From NCBI GenBank assembly GCA_019635735.1, contig JAHBYX010000002.1:124001-188000 (forward strand): a stretch of DNA of 64,000 nucleotides, in the 5' to 3' direction. The translations under genes and the position numbers were made by a program. Within the stretch, counting starts at the first letter, position 1. Each line of letters begins with the position of its first letter. The stretch comes from Mesorhizobium sp. GTDB taxonomy: Bacteria; Pseudomonadota; Alphaproteobacteria; Rhizobiales; Rhizobiaceae. A model generated the notes under the pieces. The model ran no database searches. It was not told the DNA's origin and worked only from the letters and a program-made list of their open reading frames with translations. Positions 18,126-27,725 of the stretch are shown piece by piece.

Positions 18126-18695
18126 TCAAGATCGGTTCGAATTCCTCGCCCACCGCGTCAGGGTCACGCCGTTCGACGGATCGATCTCCTGCCGCTCCGC
18201 CGGAATGAGGCCGGAGGCGGCCAGCACGGCGCTCGGGTGTCCGGCCGAAAAGCACGCAGTCCCTCCCGGCAGCACGAAGCCGTCGACCTCGGCAAGCATG
18301 AACTCGTCATAGTCGGGCAGGAAATGCTCGAAGACCCTCTGGCCACCCGTCACCGCCACCACGCCCTCGGCCACGCCCGTGCGGGCGAGCACGTCTTCCA
18401 CCGACATGCCGGCGGGATTGAATAGCGTCGCCAGCGGATCGGCCGCGTCGGCTTCGAAGCGTTCGATCGTGCTGGTGAACACCAGGCGGCGGCGGCCGGG
18501 ATTGGGATGGCGCCGGTGGCCGAGCCTGCCGACGACGACGACGCTCGACCGGTCGAGCGCCGCCTGGAAGATCGACCAGTCGGCATCGTTGCGCAGCGGC
18601 GCGGGCATCAATCCGTCGCCATCGGCGATCATTCCGTCCGCCGAGACGATGGCGTGGCCGACCACCCGATAGGTCTTTCCGGAACTGGAGATCAT
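18126..18695 (-). CDS. RibD C-terminal/dihydrofolate reductase-like protein
   Basis: About 189 residues resembling the RibD-C/DHFR-like fold: an N-terminal strand with SADGMIADGDGLMPAPLRND, then VVVVGRLGHRRHP and a Rossmann-like glycine turn VVAVTGGQRVFEHFL, as in NAD(P)H-dependent reductases of this superfamily. Proteins of this kind are widespread and usually uncharacterised. The ATG at 18695 is preferred; a GTG at 18710 would add five residues. No operon partner is obvious. Confidence 0.6.
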   Translation of the reverse strand: MISSSGKTYRVVGHAIVSADGMIADGDGLMPAPLRNDADWSIFQAALDRSSVVVVGRLGHRRHPNPGRRRLVFTSTIERFEADAADPLATLFNPAGMSVEDVLARTGVAEGVVAVTGGQRVFEHFLPDYDEFMLAEVDGFVLPGGTACFSAGHPSAVLAASGLIPAERQEIDPSNGVTLTRWARNSNRS

Positions 18696-18764
18696 GGCGG
18701 CCCTGTCCACTGCGTCGGGACGCTGTCTAAAGCTACACCCGCAAGCCTACAAGCCGACGCCCGT

Positions 18765-19640
18765 TCAAGGCCACGCCGCAAACGAACCGCGGTTGGACTT
18801 CCGCTCGATCTCCTGGCGCTGGCGGTTAGGGGAGCGTCCGGTCAGGCGCTTGTAAAAGCGGCTGAAATAGGCCGGATCGGAGAAGCCCAGCTCCTCGGCG
18901 ATCTCGGCGATCTGCAGGCTGGAATCGTCGAGCAGCGCATCGGCCTCGTGGACGAATCGGGCATGGATCAGCGCCAGCGGCGAGCCCCCCGTCGTGCGGC
19001 GGACGGTGGCATTGAGACGGTCCGGCGTTACGCCGACCTCCTGCGCGTAGCGGGCGATCGTCCAGTGCTCCCTCAGATGCAGTTCAACAGCGTGCAGGAA
19101 GCGCTGCACGATGGTGCGCGGCAGCGGTTTGGTCTCGCGCAACACCGGCCCCGAAAGGCGCCAGGTCGCGATCAGGAACAGGGCGAGGAGGTGGCGTAGC
19201 GATTCCTGCGCGGCGGGGAGTTCGCTCCGCGCCTCTTCGGCGATGGCTTCCAGCGTGTCGGCAAGGCGGCGCGCCTGGCGGATGTCGAGCCGCGCATGGA
19301 TCATCGGCTGACCGAGTGCTGCCCGCATCTGCCCCGCCACCGGTCCGACCGGGATCGCGCCCGCAAGCGCCACCTCGCTCGCGGCGATCGATGTGCCGCG
19401 AGAGCCCGCCTCGAGCAGCAGACGCACATTCGCCCCCGCCGGCAGCCAGAGGAGGCAAGGGGCGATGAACGGCACTTCGCCGTCGGAGACCTTCACCCGG
19501 CCCCGGCCCGCCTCCAGCACGAAGCCGCGATGGCGTGCATCGCGGAACGTCCATTCGCCGCTGGTCAGCTCGCCTTTCACGGGAGAAACCTCCGTGTCGG
19601 ACAGCGGCTGCCGCTCGGCGAAGCGAAAGGATTGCGGCAT
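18765..19640 (-). CDS. AraC-family transcriptional regulator
   Basis: About 291 residues. The N-terminal half looks like a cupin-type sensing domain (WTFRDARHRGFVLEAGRG, LLWLPAGANVRLLLEAG). The C-terminal ~100 residues carry the two helix-turn-helix motifs of AraC regulators (YAQEVGVTPDRLNATVRRTTG and the second ending in ELGFSDPAYFSRFYKRLTG). The ATG at 19640 (MPQSFR) is preferred over a TTG at 19676. It diverges from the ThDP enzyme and cupin dioxygenase genes, so it is the likely regulator of that catabolic group (inference). Confidence 0.85.
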   Translation of the reverse strand: MPQSFRFAERQPLSDTEVSPVKGELTSGEWTFRDARHRGFVLEAGRGRVKVSDGEVPFIAPCLLWLPAGANVRLLLEAGSRGTSIAASEVALAGAIPVGPVAGQMRAALGQPMIHARLDIRQARRLADTLEAIAEEARSELPAAQESLRHLLALFLIATWRLSGPVLRETKPLPRTIVQRFLHAVELHLREHWTIARYAQEVGVTPDRLNATVRRTTGGSPLALIHARFVHEADALLDDSSLQIAEIAEELGFSDPAYFSRFYKRLTGRSPNRQRQEIERKSNRGSFAAWP

Positions 19641-19876
19641 CGGGAAACGCTCCGGGATTTCGTCGGAAAAGTGCAATAAATGTCAGAAAATGTCTATTCG
19701 GCATCGAAGGGCGAACCCGTATCGTCTGCGTGCCGGCGTCAGCGGGAGGAGGTTCCGCTCACGCGGCAATAAGAGCGACGGACGCGCCGCATGCGCGTGG
19801 CCGCGCTGACGGGAGGAAGATCGATGATCGGACAACAGCGCCCGCGCTGGATCGGCGCGCACCTGTCGAGCGCGTG

Positions 19877-21601
19877 ATGGACACCGTTCCCTCCGACGCA
19901 AGACCGGCCAGCCTGACCGCGGGCGGCGCGCTGCTGGCGCGGCTGAAGGCTGTCGGCGTCGACTACATTTTCTGCAATTCCGGCACCGACTTCCCGCCGA
20001 TCATCGAGGGACTTGCCGAAGCGGCGGCGAAGGACATCCCGCTGCCCTTTGCCCTGGTCATGCCGCACGAATCCGCCGCCATGGGCATGGCGCACGGCTA
20101 TTACCTCGCCACCGGCCGCTCCCAGGCGGTGATCGCGCATACCAATGTCGGCCTCGCCAACTGTGCCATCGGCGCGATCAACGCGGCCGTCGAGCACATT
20201 CCGGTCCTGCTCTTTTCCGGCCGCACCCCGACGACGGAGAAGGACAGGTTCGGCGCGCGCACCGTGCCGATCGGCTGGGGCCAGGAAATGCGCGACCAGA
20301 CCGCATTGGTGCGCGAGGCGGCGAAATGGGACTACGAGCTGCGCTTCCCGGAACAGGCGCTGGAGATTGCCGACCGGGCATGGGCGATCGCCAACTCGAC
20401 GCCGCGCGGGCCGGTCTATGTCAGCCTGCCGCGCGAGGTGCTCTGCGAGCCGGCGCCGGCCGAAGGGCTCGACGCGCCGCCGCTGATGCAGCCCGCAATC
20501 GTTCATGCGGACCCCAGGCAGATCGCCGCTGTGGCGAAGATCCTGGCGGAGGCTAGGAACCCCGTGTTCTTCGCCCAGCATGGCGCAGGCAGCGCCGAGG
20601 CATTCGGCGCACTCTCCGCCCTTGCCGACGAGTGGGGCATTCCGGTCTGCCAGTACTGGGCTCTGGCGCTTGCCATTCCGACCGGCCATCCGATGGCGGC
20701 CGAGGCGAACCCCGCGAAGCTGATCGAGCGCGCCGACGCGATCCTGGTCCTCGATGCGCTGGCTCCGTGGTCGCCGCAGATCCATCGGCCGAAGCCCGGC
20801 TGCAGGATCATCCAGATGGGGCAGGACCCGCTATCCACCCGCACGCCGGTGCGCAACTTCCGCTCCGATCTCTCGATCGCCTGCGATGTCGCCGACGGGA
20901 TCCTGGCCTTGAAGGCCGCGATGGACCAGCTCCGCCCGGTGCGCGCTGAGGAGATCGCCATGCGCCGCGATGCGATAGCGGCCGAGAATGCGCAGGCGCG
21001 CGGCAGGACGATCGCGTCGGCCGAGGCGGGGCGCGGCGGCATCATGACCAAGGAATGGGTGAGCCTCTGCCTGTCGCGGGCGCTGGAAGGCCAGGACGCG
21101 ACGGTGCTGTCCGAACTCGGCTGCCCGATGGCGCCGATGTCGCTCGGCCATCATCGCGCCTGGTACCAGGAGCCGCATGCGGGCGGCCTCGGCTGGTCGT
21201 TCCCTGCCGCGCTCGGCATGCAGCTCGCCGATCGCGACCGGCTGGTCGTCGCGACCATGGGCGACGGCTCGTACATGTTCGCCAATCCGGTCGCCTGCCA
21301 TCAAATCGCCGAGGCGCTCGAACTGCCGATCCTCGTCCTGATCGTCAACAATGCCGAATGGGGCGCGGTCCGCCAGTCGGTTCTGGGCATCTATCCGGAC
21401 GGTTACGCCGCGCGTGCCAACGCCATGCCGTTGACGCAGCTCTCTCCCGTTCCCGACTTCACGAAAGTGGCGGAAGCCAGCCGCGCCTGGGCGCGGCGGG
21501 TCGAGGACGGCGCAGCGCTGCCGGATGCGCTCGCCGAGGCGCTCGACCACATCCGCACGAAGCGCACTCTTGCGCTGCTCGACATCCGCGTGCGGCCCTG
21601 A
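19877..21601 (+). CDS. thiamine-diphosphate-dependent enzyme (acetolactate synthase/benzoylformate decarboxylase superfamily)
   Basis: About 574 residues with the three-domain build of ThDP enzymes. The N-terminal PYR domain has IFCNSGTDFPPIIEG and a candidate catalytic glutamate in MPHESAAMGMAHGYY. A central domain spans about residues 190-330. The C-terminal PP domain has the ThDP/Mg motif from MGDGSYMF to VNNAEWG (GDG...NN type). The substrate is not certain; aryl 2-keto acids or acyloin-type compounds would fit the dioxygenase next door. The start at 19877 is preceded by a long open frame without coding character. The cupin gene follows after 29 bases. Confidence 0.8.
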   Translation: MDTVPSDARPASLTAGGALLARLKAVGVDYIFCNSGTDFPPIIEGLAEAAAKDIPLPFALVMPHESAAMGMAHGYYLATGRSQAVIAHTNVGLANCAIGAINAAVEHIPVLLFSGRTPTTEKDRFGARTVPIGWGQEMRDQTALVREAAKWDYELRFPEQALEIADRAWAIANSTPRGPVYVSLPREVLCEPAPAEGLDAPPLMQPAIVHADPRQIAAVAKILAEARNPVFFAQHGAGSAEAFGALSALADEWGIPVCQYWALALAIPTGHPMAAEANPAKLIERADAILVLDALAPWSPQIHRPKPGCRIIQMGQDPLSTRTPVRNFRSDLSIACDVADGILALKAAMDQLRPVRAEEIAMRRDAIAAENAQARGRTIASAEAGRGGIMTKEWVSLCLSRALEGQDATVLSELGCPMAPMSLGHHRAWYQEPHAGGLGWSFPAALGMQLADRDRLVVATMGDGSYMFANPVACHQIAEALELPILVLIVNNAEWGAVRQSVLGIYPDGYAARANAMPLTQLSPVPDFTKVAEASRAWARRVEDGAALPDALAEALDHIRTKRTLALLDIRVRP

Positions 21602-21630
21602 CCGCGCGCCAACACCCTGAGGAGGTACCC

Positions 21631-22164
21631 ATGCCCGAGAAAGCAGCCACAGAATTCTGGCGCGACCTGAAGCCGATCTCGAAGGTCTTCCAGCCGGACG
21701 CGCTGCCGGAGGTCTATCTGAAGAACGCGCCGACCGACGACGAACGCTACTATGTCCCCTTCACCGAAACCGTCTCGTCGCGGCCGCTCTGGATCTCGCC
21801 GACACAGAACAAGTGGTGCGACATCCTGATGGCGAAGAAGGCGGGGCTGGTGAACCGCCACTATCATCCGCACGAGGTCTTCGCCTACACGATCTCGGGC
21901 AAGTGGGGCTATCTGGAGCACGACTGGACGGCGACGGCCGGCGATTTCGTCTACGAGACGCCTGGCGAAGGCCATACGCTGGTCGCCTACGACAGCGACG
22001 AACCGATGCGGGTGTTCTTCCAGGTCAAGGGTCCGCTCATCTGGCTCGACGAGCAGGGGGAGCCGGACGGCTTCTTCGACGTGCACAACTACATCGCCAT
22101 GTGCCGCGCGCACTACGACAAGGTCGGCATCGGCGCGGACTACGTCAACAAGCTGTTCCGCTGA
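21631..22164 (+). CDS. cupin dioxygenase of the 2,4'-dihydroxyacetophenone dioxygenase (DAD) type
   Basis: A 177-residue single-domain cupin. The first cupin motif is visible as NRHYHPHEVFAYTISGKWGYLEHDW (two histidines and a glutamate for iron) and the second around YETPGEGHTLVAY (histidine). The overall pattern resembles DAD-type enzymes, which cleave the side chain of hydroxyaryl ketones to an aryl acid and formate. A strong ribosome site (GAGGAGG) precedes the ATG. It is probably co-transcribed with the ThDP enzyme. The exact substrate is inference. Confidence 0.7.
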   Translation: MPEKAATEFWRDLKPISKVFQPDALPEVYLKNAPTDDERYYVPFTETVSSRPLWISPTQNKWCDILMAKKAGLVNRHYHPHEVFAYTISGKWGYLEHDWTATAGDFVYETPGEGHTLVAYDSDEPMRVFFQVKGPLIWLDEQGEPDGFFDVHNYIAMCRAHYDKVGIGADYVNKLFR

Positions 22165-22174
22165 AGCCGCTGGC

Positions 22175-22933
22175 TCAGACGCTCATGCCGCCGTCGACCA
22201 TCAGCGTTGTGCCGGTGACGAAGCTCGAATCGTCGCAGGCAAGGTAGAGCACCGAGCGCGCGATCTCCTCCGCCGAGCCATGCCGGCCGAGCGGAATGAG
22301 TTCGTTGAAGAAAGCGGTGCCGTCGACGCCCAGGGCATCGCCCAGCCCCTTCTCGACGGCGAGCTGGAAGCCGTTGTCGATCGGACCCGGATGGATGGTG
22401 TTGACCCGGATACCTCGCGGCGCAAGCTCCTTGGCCAGACACCGCATCAACCCGACCTGGGCGTGCTTCGCGGTGATATAGGCATAGACCCCGGCGTCGC
22501 CGCGCATGCCGGCGACGCTCGAGGTAATCACGATCGAGGCCCCCTCGCGCATATGCGGCGAAACATGTTTCGCCGCGAGATAGGCGCCCTTCACATGCAC
22601 CGCCATCACGCTGTCGAAGACCTCGTCCGGATAGTCGGCGATCGGCCCGACCGTGCCGAAATTGCCCGCGTTCGAGAACAGCACGTCGATCCCGCCGATA
22701 TGCCCGAGCGTGAACGCGACGAAGCCGGCCACTGCGGCCGGATCCGTCACGTCGGCCACGGCGCCCGCCGCCCTGTCCTGCGGCAGGCCGCTAAGGACAC
22801 GGTCCAGGCCGCTCTCGTCCCGGTCGACAAGGACCACGGATGCGCCGTGGTCGATGAAGAGTCGCGCCGCCGCGGCGCCGAGACTTCCCGCCCCGCCGGT
22901 GACGAGGCAGGTTTTCCCCTCCAGCTTTCCCAT
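22175..22933 (-). CDS. short-chain dehydrogenase/reductase (SDR)
   Basis: A 252-residue classical SDR: cofactor loop TGGAGSLGAAA, the NAG motif (SNAGNFG), catalytic serine in IVITSSVAGMRG and the YxxxK pair in YAYITAKHA. It should oxidise an alcohol or reduce a ketone with NAD(P). The C-terminus (GTTLMVDGGMSV) is complete. It is the last gene of the minus-strand unit that starts with the Liv transporter and aldehyde dehydrogenase, convergent with the cupin gene. Confidence 0.88.
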   Translation of the reverse strand: MGKLEGKTCLVTGGAGSLGAAAARLFIDHGASVVLVDRDESGLDRVLSGLPQDRAAGAVADVTDPAAVAGFVAFTLGHIGGIDVLFSNAGNFGTVGPIADYPDEVFDSVMAVHVKGAYLAAKHVSPHMREGASIVITSSVAGMRGDAGVYAYITAKHAQVGLMRCLAKELAPRGIRVNTIHPGPIDNGFQLAVEKGLGDALGVDGTAFFNELIPLGRHGSAEEIARSVLYLACDDSSFVTGTTLMVDGGMSV

Positions 22934-22944
22934 CGACGCCGGCC

Positions 22945-24408
22945 TCAGATCGGATAGTGCAGCGGGCCGTCCTGGATGGTGATCCAGCGCAGGTCGGTGA
23001 ACTCCGCGATGCCCGCCTTGCCGCCGAAGCGGCCATAGCCGGATGCCTTGACGCCGCCGAAAGGCATCTGCGCCTCGTCGTGCACGGTCGGGCCGTTGAC
23101 ATGGCAGATGCCCGATTCGATGCGGCGCGCGACCGCCAGCGCCCGGTTGACGTCGCGGCCGAAGACGGCCGCGGACAGCCCGTACTCGGTGTCGTTGGCG
23201 ACGCGAACCGCCTCGTCGATGCTGCCGACCCGGACGATCGTCACCACCGGTCCGAACGATTCCTCGGCGTAGATCCGCATCGCGGGCGTCACCCGGTCGA
23301 GCACCGTCGCCTGGATGATGGTGCCGTCGATCCCGCCGCCGGCCGCGAGCACGGCGCCTTTCGACACGGCATCTTTGATGAGCTGGCCGATGCGGCCCGC
23401 AGCCGTCGCATCGACCACGCAGCCGAGCGGCGTCTTGCCTTCGGTCGGGTCCCCGGCCTTCAGGCTCTTCGCTTTCGTTGCGAGCGCGGCCACGAACTCG
23501 TCGGCGATCTTCTCGTCGACGACGATGCGCTCGGTGGACATGCAGATCTGGCCCTGGTTCATGAAAGCGCCGAAAGCGGAGGCGGCCACCGCCGCGGCGA
23601 TGTCGGCGTCGTCGAGAACCACCAGCGGCGCCTTGCCGCCCAGCTCCAGCAGCGCGGGCTTCAGGTGGCGGCCGGCAATCTCGGCGATGATGCGGCCGAC
23701 GCGGGTCGACCCGGTGAAGTTGACCCGCCGCACCGCGGGCTGCGCGATCAGCGCCTCGACGATCTCGGCCGCGTCGTCCGGCGCGTTGGACACGGCGTTG
23801 AGCACGCCCTTCGGCAGGCCCGCCTCGTTCAGCGCGTCGACGATCAGCCGGTGGGTGCGGGGGCAGATTTCCGACGTCTTCATCACCACCGTGTTGCCGC
23901 AGGCGAGCGGCGTGGCGAGCGAGCGCACGCCGAGGATGACCGGCGCGTTCCAGGGCGCCATCGACAGCACCACGCCCGCCGGCTGCCGCACCGCCATCGC
24001 GAGCGACGCCGGACGGTTGGACGGGATGACCTCGCCGGTGATCTGCGTCGTCAGCGCGGCCGCCTCGCGCAGCATGTCGGAGGCGAGAAAGACGTTGAAA
24101 TGCGCCCACCCGGCCGTCGCCCCGATCTCCGCCGCCATCGCCTCGATGAATTCCGGCTCTTTCGCCGAGAGGATGTCGGCGGCCCTGGAGAGGATCCAGC
24201 GACGTTCCCCGGGCGAGGATCGCGACCATTCGGGAAATGCCGCCGCCGCCGAGTCGACGGCCGCGATGGCGTCGTCGATCGTCGCCGCCGCGGCTTTCGT
24301 CGCAACGCTGCCCGACATCGGGTTGCGCCGTTCGAAGGTCGCTCCGTTCGAAGCCTCCGTCTCCTCGCTTGCGATCATCAGTCCGAGTATGTCCATCTTC
24401 GTCTCCAT
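22945..24408 (-). CDS. aldehyde dehydrogenase (vanillin/salicylaldehyde dehydrogenase-like)
   Basis: A 487-residue NAD(P)-dependent aldehyde dehydrogenase. Visible are the active-site asparagine region (SMAPWNAPVIL), cofactor loop FTGSTRVGR, catalytic glutamate in LELGGKAPLVVL, catalytic cysteine in NQGQICMSTERI, and the late EESFGPVV motif. The WNAPVILGVRS stretch recalls benzaldehyde-type dehydrogenases. It starts 5 bases after the livF stop; an in-frame ATG at 24396 is an alternative. Its place in the liv operon suggests it processes the imported aromatic or branched compound (inference). Confidence 0.88.
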   Translation of the reverse strand: METKMDILGLMIASEETEASNGATFERRNPMSGSVATKAAAATIDDAIAAVDSAAAAFPEWSRSSPGERRWILSRAADILSAKEPEFIEAMAAEIGATAGWAHFNVFLASDMLREAAALTTQITGEVIPSNRPASLAMAVRQPAGVVLSMAPWNAPVILGVRSLATPLACGNTVVMKTSEICPRTHRLIVDALNEAGLPKGVLNAVSNAPDDAAEIVEALIAQPAVRRVNFTGSTRVGRIIAEIAGRHLKPALLELGGKAPLVVLDDADIAAAVAASAFGAFMNQGQICMSTERIVVDEKIADEFVAALATKAKSLKAGDPTEGKTPLGCVVDATAAGRIGQLIKDAVSKGAVLAAGGGIDGTIIQATVLDRVTPAMRIYAEESFGPVVTIVRVGSIDEAVRVANDTEYGLSAAVFGRDVNRALAVARRIESGICHVNGPTVHDEAQMPFGGVKASGYGRFGGKAGIAEFTDLRWITIQDGPLHYPI

Positions 24409-24413
24409 GTGTT

Positions 24414-25133
24414 TCAGGCCTCGGCCGCCGTGCCGAGGAATGCATGCTGGACCGAGGGATCGTCGGCGAGCTTGGCGGCCTGCCCTTCTCCGACCATGCG
24501 TCCCGCTTCGAGAAGATATCCCCGGTCGGCGATCGACAGGCTGATGCGGACATTCTGCTCGACGATCAGCAGGCTGACGCCCGCCCGCCCGACCTTCGCA
24601 AGCGACTGGAAGAGTTCGCCCACCAGCACCGGGGCAAGCCCGAGGCTCGGCTCGTCCAGCATCAGGATCCGGGGCGCCGACATCAGCGCCCGGCCGATCG
24701 CCACCATCTGCTGCTCGCCGCCCGACATCGTCGACACGGTTTGCCGGCGCCGTTCTGCAAGCCGTGGGAAGAGGTCGAGCACCATCGCCAAGTTGGCCGC
24801 TTCATCCTTGCGCGCGCGGCGGGCATAGGCGCCCAGCATCAGGTTTTCGGCCACGGTCAGGTCCGGAAAAACGCCGCGCCCTTCCGGCACCAGCGCGATG
24901 CCGCGCTCCAGCACCTCGTGCGCGGGAAGCCTCGTGACCTCTGCGCCTGCGAACCGGATGGAGGTGCCCGCGCGCGGCCGCACCAGGCCCGCGACCGCCT
25001 TGAGCAGCGTCGACTTGCCGGCTCCGTTCGCCCCCAGGATGACGACCGTCTCGCCTTCCTTGACGTCGAGCGACACGCCGTGCAGCGCGACATGCTTGCC
25101 GTAGTCGACTGCGAGGGTGCGCACCTCAAGCAT
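24414..25133 (-). CDS. livF: LivF-type ABC transporter ATPase
   Basis: A 239-residue ATPase of the branched-chain/aromatic compound transporter family (HAAT). Walker A GANGAGKSTLLKAV, signature MSGGEQQMVAIGRAL and Walker B ILMLDEPSLGLAP are intact; the EPSLGLAP form is typical of LivF. It overlaps livG by 8 bases. With the aldehyde dehydrogenase directly downstream, it probably serves uptake of a catabolised aromatic rather than leucine itself (inference). Confidence 0.92.
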   Translation of the reverse strand: MLEVRTLAVDYGKHVALHGVSLDVKEGETVVILGANGAGKSTLLKAVAGLVRPRAGTSIRFAGAEVTRLPAHEVLERGIALVPEGRGVFPDLTVAENLMLGAYARRARKDEAANLAMVLDLFPRLAERRRQTVSTMSGGEQQMVAIGRALMSAPRILMLDEPSLGLAPVLVGELFQSLAKVGRAGVSLLIVEQNVRISLSIADRGYLLEAGRMVGEGQAAKLADDPSVQHAFLGTAAEA

Positions 25134-25854
25134 GGGCGGTCCCCAGATAGGCGCGGACCACTTCGGCATCCCTGAGCACGGCCGGCGTCTCGCCGTCGGC
25201 GATCTTGGTGCCTGCGTTCATCACGATGCAGCGTCCGCAGAGCGCCCGCACCGCCTCCATGACGTGCTCGACGAGAAGGATCGTGATGCCCGTGTCGCGA
25301 AGATGCGAGACCAGGTCGATGCCGGTCCGGAGTTCGGCCGGATTGAGCCCCGCCAGCCACTCGTCGAGCAGCAGCAGCGACGGCCTGGCGGCAAGCGCCC
25401 GCGCCAGTTCCACCCGCTTCTGGTCGATATAGGTGAGCTGTTCCGCCGCTTCGCCCGCCCGCCCTTCCAGCCCGACCTTGCGCAGCAGGAGGTCTGCCTC
25501 GTCGCGCGCGGCCTCGCCCCACAGCGGCTCGCCGCGGAAGGCGAGGCCCGCCAGCACGTTTTCGGCGACGGTGAGCGAGGGCAGGATGCGCACCAGCTGG
25601 AATGTCCGGGCGACGCCCTTGCGCGCGATCCGGTGCGCGCTCAGCCCGCCGATCGGTTCGCCGCGCAGCCTGATCTCGCCGCCGCTCGGCTTCAGCGCGC
25701 CGGAGATCATGTTGAGCGCCGTCGTCTTGCCAGAGCCGTTCGGACCGAGCAGGCCGACCACCTCGCCTTCGCCGATGTCGAAGCCGAGCGCGTTGACGGC
25801 CGTCAGCCCGCCGAAGCGGCGGGTGAGACCGGAGAGCGAGAGCAGCGCTGTCAC
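25126..25854 (-). CDS. livG: LivG-type ABC transporter ATPase
   Basis: A 242-residue HAAT-family ATPase starting at a GTG (25854) that overlaps the livM stop by 4 bases. Walker A is GPNGSGKTTALNMIS and Walker B is LLLLDEWLAGLNP. The region before it, YIDQKRVELARALA, replaces the usual LSGGQ signature (LTYIDQKRVE), a form also seen in other LivG proteins (commonly LSYGQQ). EWLAGLNP also departs slightly from the usual E-(M/L)-AGLNP. Confidence 0.9.
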   Translation of the reverse strand: MTALLSLSGLTRRFGGLTAVNALGFDIGEGEVVGLLGPNGSGKTTALNMISGALKPSGGEIRLRGEPIGGLSAHRIARKGVARTFQLVRILPSLTVAENVLAGLAFRGEPLWGEAARDEADLLLRKVGLEGRAGEAAEQLTYIDQKRVELARALAARPSLLLLDEWLAGLNPAELRTGIDLVSHLRDTGITILLVEHVMEAVRALCGRCIVMNAGTKIADGETPAVLRDAEVVRAYLGTAHA

Positions 25855-26831
25855 GACCGCGCCTCCCGGCTCTCGGTCCCCAGCGGCGCGGCGTCTAGCT
25901 TGGGAGCCGCCGGGGTCCCGCCCGGCCGGCGCCGCGTCAGATCCTTGGCGAAGCCGGCCACGCCGCGCGGCAGCACGAAGACGATGACGATGAACAGCAG
26001 GCCGAGCAGGATCGAATAGTGGTCGGGGAAATTCGCCGACAGCCACTCGAACAGCAGGAACAGCGGGATCGCCCCCAGCGCCGGCCCCCAGAGCCGGGAC
26101 GCACCGCCGAGCAGCGCCATGATCAGCGTCAGGAACGACACGGTCGGGTTGAACACGATCGCCGGCTCGACATAGGTCCAGCGCGGCGCCTGGATCGCCC
26201 CGACCAGCGTGATGATCACCGCGCTCACCGAAAACAGCGCGAGCTTGGTGCGGGCGATGTCGATGCCGATATGGGAGGCGACCACCTCGTCGTCGGCGAT
26301 CACCCTGAGCGCCAGGCCGAGGCGCGAGCGGCCGACCCACCAGGTGATGAACAGCGTGGCGGCGCACAGCACGAGCAGCTGCCAGTAGATATGCTCCGGC
26401 CCGACCGGCAGGAAGATGTAGCGGCCGAGCGTGCCGGTGACGGTCGTCTCGAACCAGGTGACGAGCTGGCGGATGAGTTCGGCAAGTCCGAAGGTGAAGA
26501 TGACGAAATAGACGCCGGCGAGGCGCAGCGTCGAGAATCCGACGACCACCGCGACCAGAAGGCCGATCGCGCCCGCCACCAGCAGGATCACCGGATAGGG
26601 CAGCGTCTCGTTGAGCACCGCGACCGTGTAGGCGCCCATGCCGAAGAAGGCGACTGTGGCGAGCGACACATAGCCGGTGCGGCCCGAGAACAGGCCCCAG
26701 GCCGAGGCGAGCGTGACGTAGCCGGTCATGCCGATCATCAGGCCGATCCCGTAGGCGTCGAGATAGAAGGGCGCGAACGCCAGCACCGCGAAGACGATCG
26801 CGGCGGCGGCAAAGCCGAGAGCCGTCCTCAT
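25851..26831 (-). CDS. livM: LivM-type ABC transporter permease
   Basis: A 326-residue membrane protein with about eight to ten hydrophobic helices and LivM landmarks: GLFSGRTGYVSLATVAFFGMGAY near the N-terminus and the cytoplasmic coupling segment SRLGLALRVIADDEVVASHIGID. It forms the channel with LivH. Its start lies 4 bases inside the livH stop, and its stop overlaps livG. Confidence 0.92.
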   Translation of the reverse strand: MRTALGFAAAAIVFAVLAFAPFYLDAYGIGLMIGMTGYVTLASAWGLFSGRTGYVSLATVAFFGMGAYTVAVLNETLPYPVILLVAGAIGLLVAVVVGFSTLRLAGVYFVIFTFGLAELIRQLVTWFETTVTGTLGRYIFLPVGPEHIYWQLLVLCAATLFITWWVGRSRLGLALRVIADDEVVASHIGIDIARTKLALFSVSAVIITLVGAIQAPRWTYVEPAIVFNPTVSFLTLIMALLGGASRLWGPALGAIPLFLLFEWLSANFPDHYSILLGLLFIVIVFVLPRGVAGFAKDLTRRRPGGTPAAPKLDAAPLGTESREARS

Positions 26832-27700
26832 CGCCGCGCCTTTCCGAACAGGCCGGACGGACGCCACAGCAGGATGGCGAGGAAGATCAGGTAGACCGCC
26901 GCGAGCGTCAGGCCCGGGCTGACATAGGTCGCCACGAAGGTCTCCACGAGGCCGAGGATGAGCCCGGCGCTCAGCGCTCCCGCCAGGTTTCCGACGCCGC
27001 CCATGATGACCACTATCAGCGCCTTCATGGTGAAGATGACGCCGGAGGACGCGGTGAAGGTCTGGTACATCGAGATGACGACCCCGCCGCAGGCGGCGAG
27101 CGCGCCGCCGAGCGCGAAGCCGAAGCGTGCCGCGCGGTCCGCGTCGATGCCGACAAGCGGGGCGGATGCCGGCGCCACCGCGACGGCCCGCAGCGCCGTG
27201 CCCCAGCGGGTGTGGGTGAGAAGCAGATAGAGCCCGCCGCCGATGGCAAGCGCCAGGACGAGCGCCAGCAGCCGGTTGGCGGCGACGCTGGCGCCGAGGA
27301 CGTCGACGCCGAAGTTCATGTAGCTGTAGCTGATATAGTTGCCGCCGAAGCCGACCTGCATCACGCCTTGGATGACGAAGAGCAGGCCGAAGGTGGCGAG
27401 GATGGAATCGATCTCCAGCGCGGCGCCCCCTTTCGAGCGCCTGACCAGCGGCCTGAGCAGCAGCCGGTAGACCAGCCAGCCGAAGGCGAAGCCGGCCGGC
27501 GCGATCAGCACCAGCCCCAGGATGGGGCTGATGCCGAGACTGTTGTGGACCAGATAGGCCGCGAAGGCGGCGGCGATGATGGTCTCGCCATAGGCGAGGT
27601 TCATCGTCCGGGCGATGCCGTACTGGATCGTCAGCCCCATCGCCACGAGGGCATAGGTTCCCCCGAGCACGAGACCCGCGATCAGCGTGGTCGTCAGCAT
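26828..27700 (-). CDS. livH: LivH-type ABC transporter permease
   Basis: A 290-residue inner-membrane permease. Typical LivH signatures are GGTYALVAMGLTIQYGI, MNLAYGETIIAAAFAAY and the coupling loop TRWGTALRAVAVAPASAPLVGID. It pairs with LivM. It lies 25 bases after the binding-protein gene. Confidence 0.92.
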   Translation of the reverse strand: MLTTTLIAGLVLGGTYALVAMGLTIQYGIARTMNLAYGETIIAAAFAAYLVHNSLGISPILGLVLIAPAGFAFGWLVYRLLLRPLVRRSKGGAALEIDSILATFGLLFVIQGVMQVGFGGNYISYSYMNFGVDVLGASVAANRLLALVLALAIGGGLYLLLTHTRWGTALRAVAVAPASAPLVGIDADRAARFGFALGGALAACGGVVISMYQTFTASSGVIFTMKALIVVIMGGVGNLAGALSAGLILGLVETFVATYVSPGLTLAAVYLIFLAILLWRPSGLFGKARR

Positions 27701-27725
27701 CGCCCGTGCCTCCGCGATGTCCGGC

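Noticed and set aside
22175..24553. 792-residue minus-strand open frame covering SDR and aldehyde dehydrogenase
   Set aside because: The first part is out of frame with the aldehyde dehydrogenase; only the C-terminal 252 residues are the SDR.
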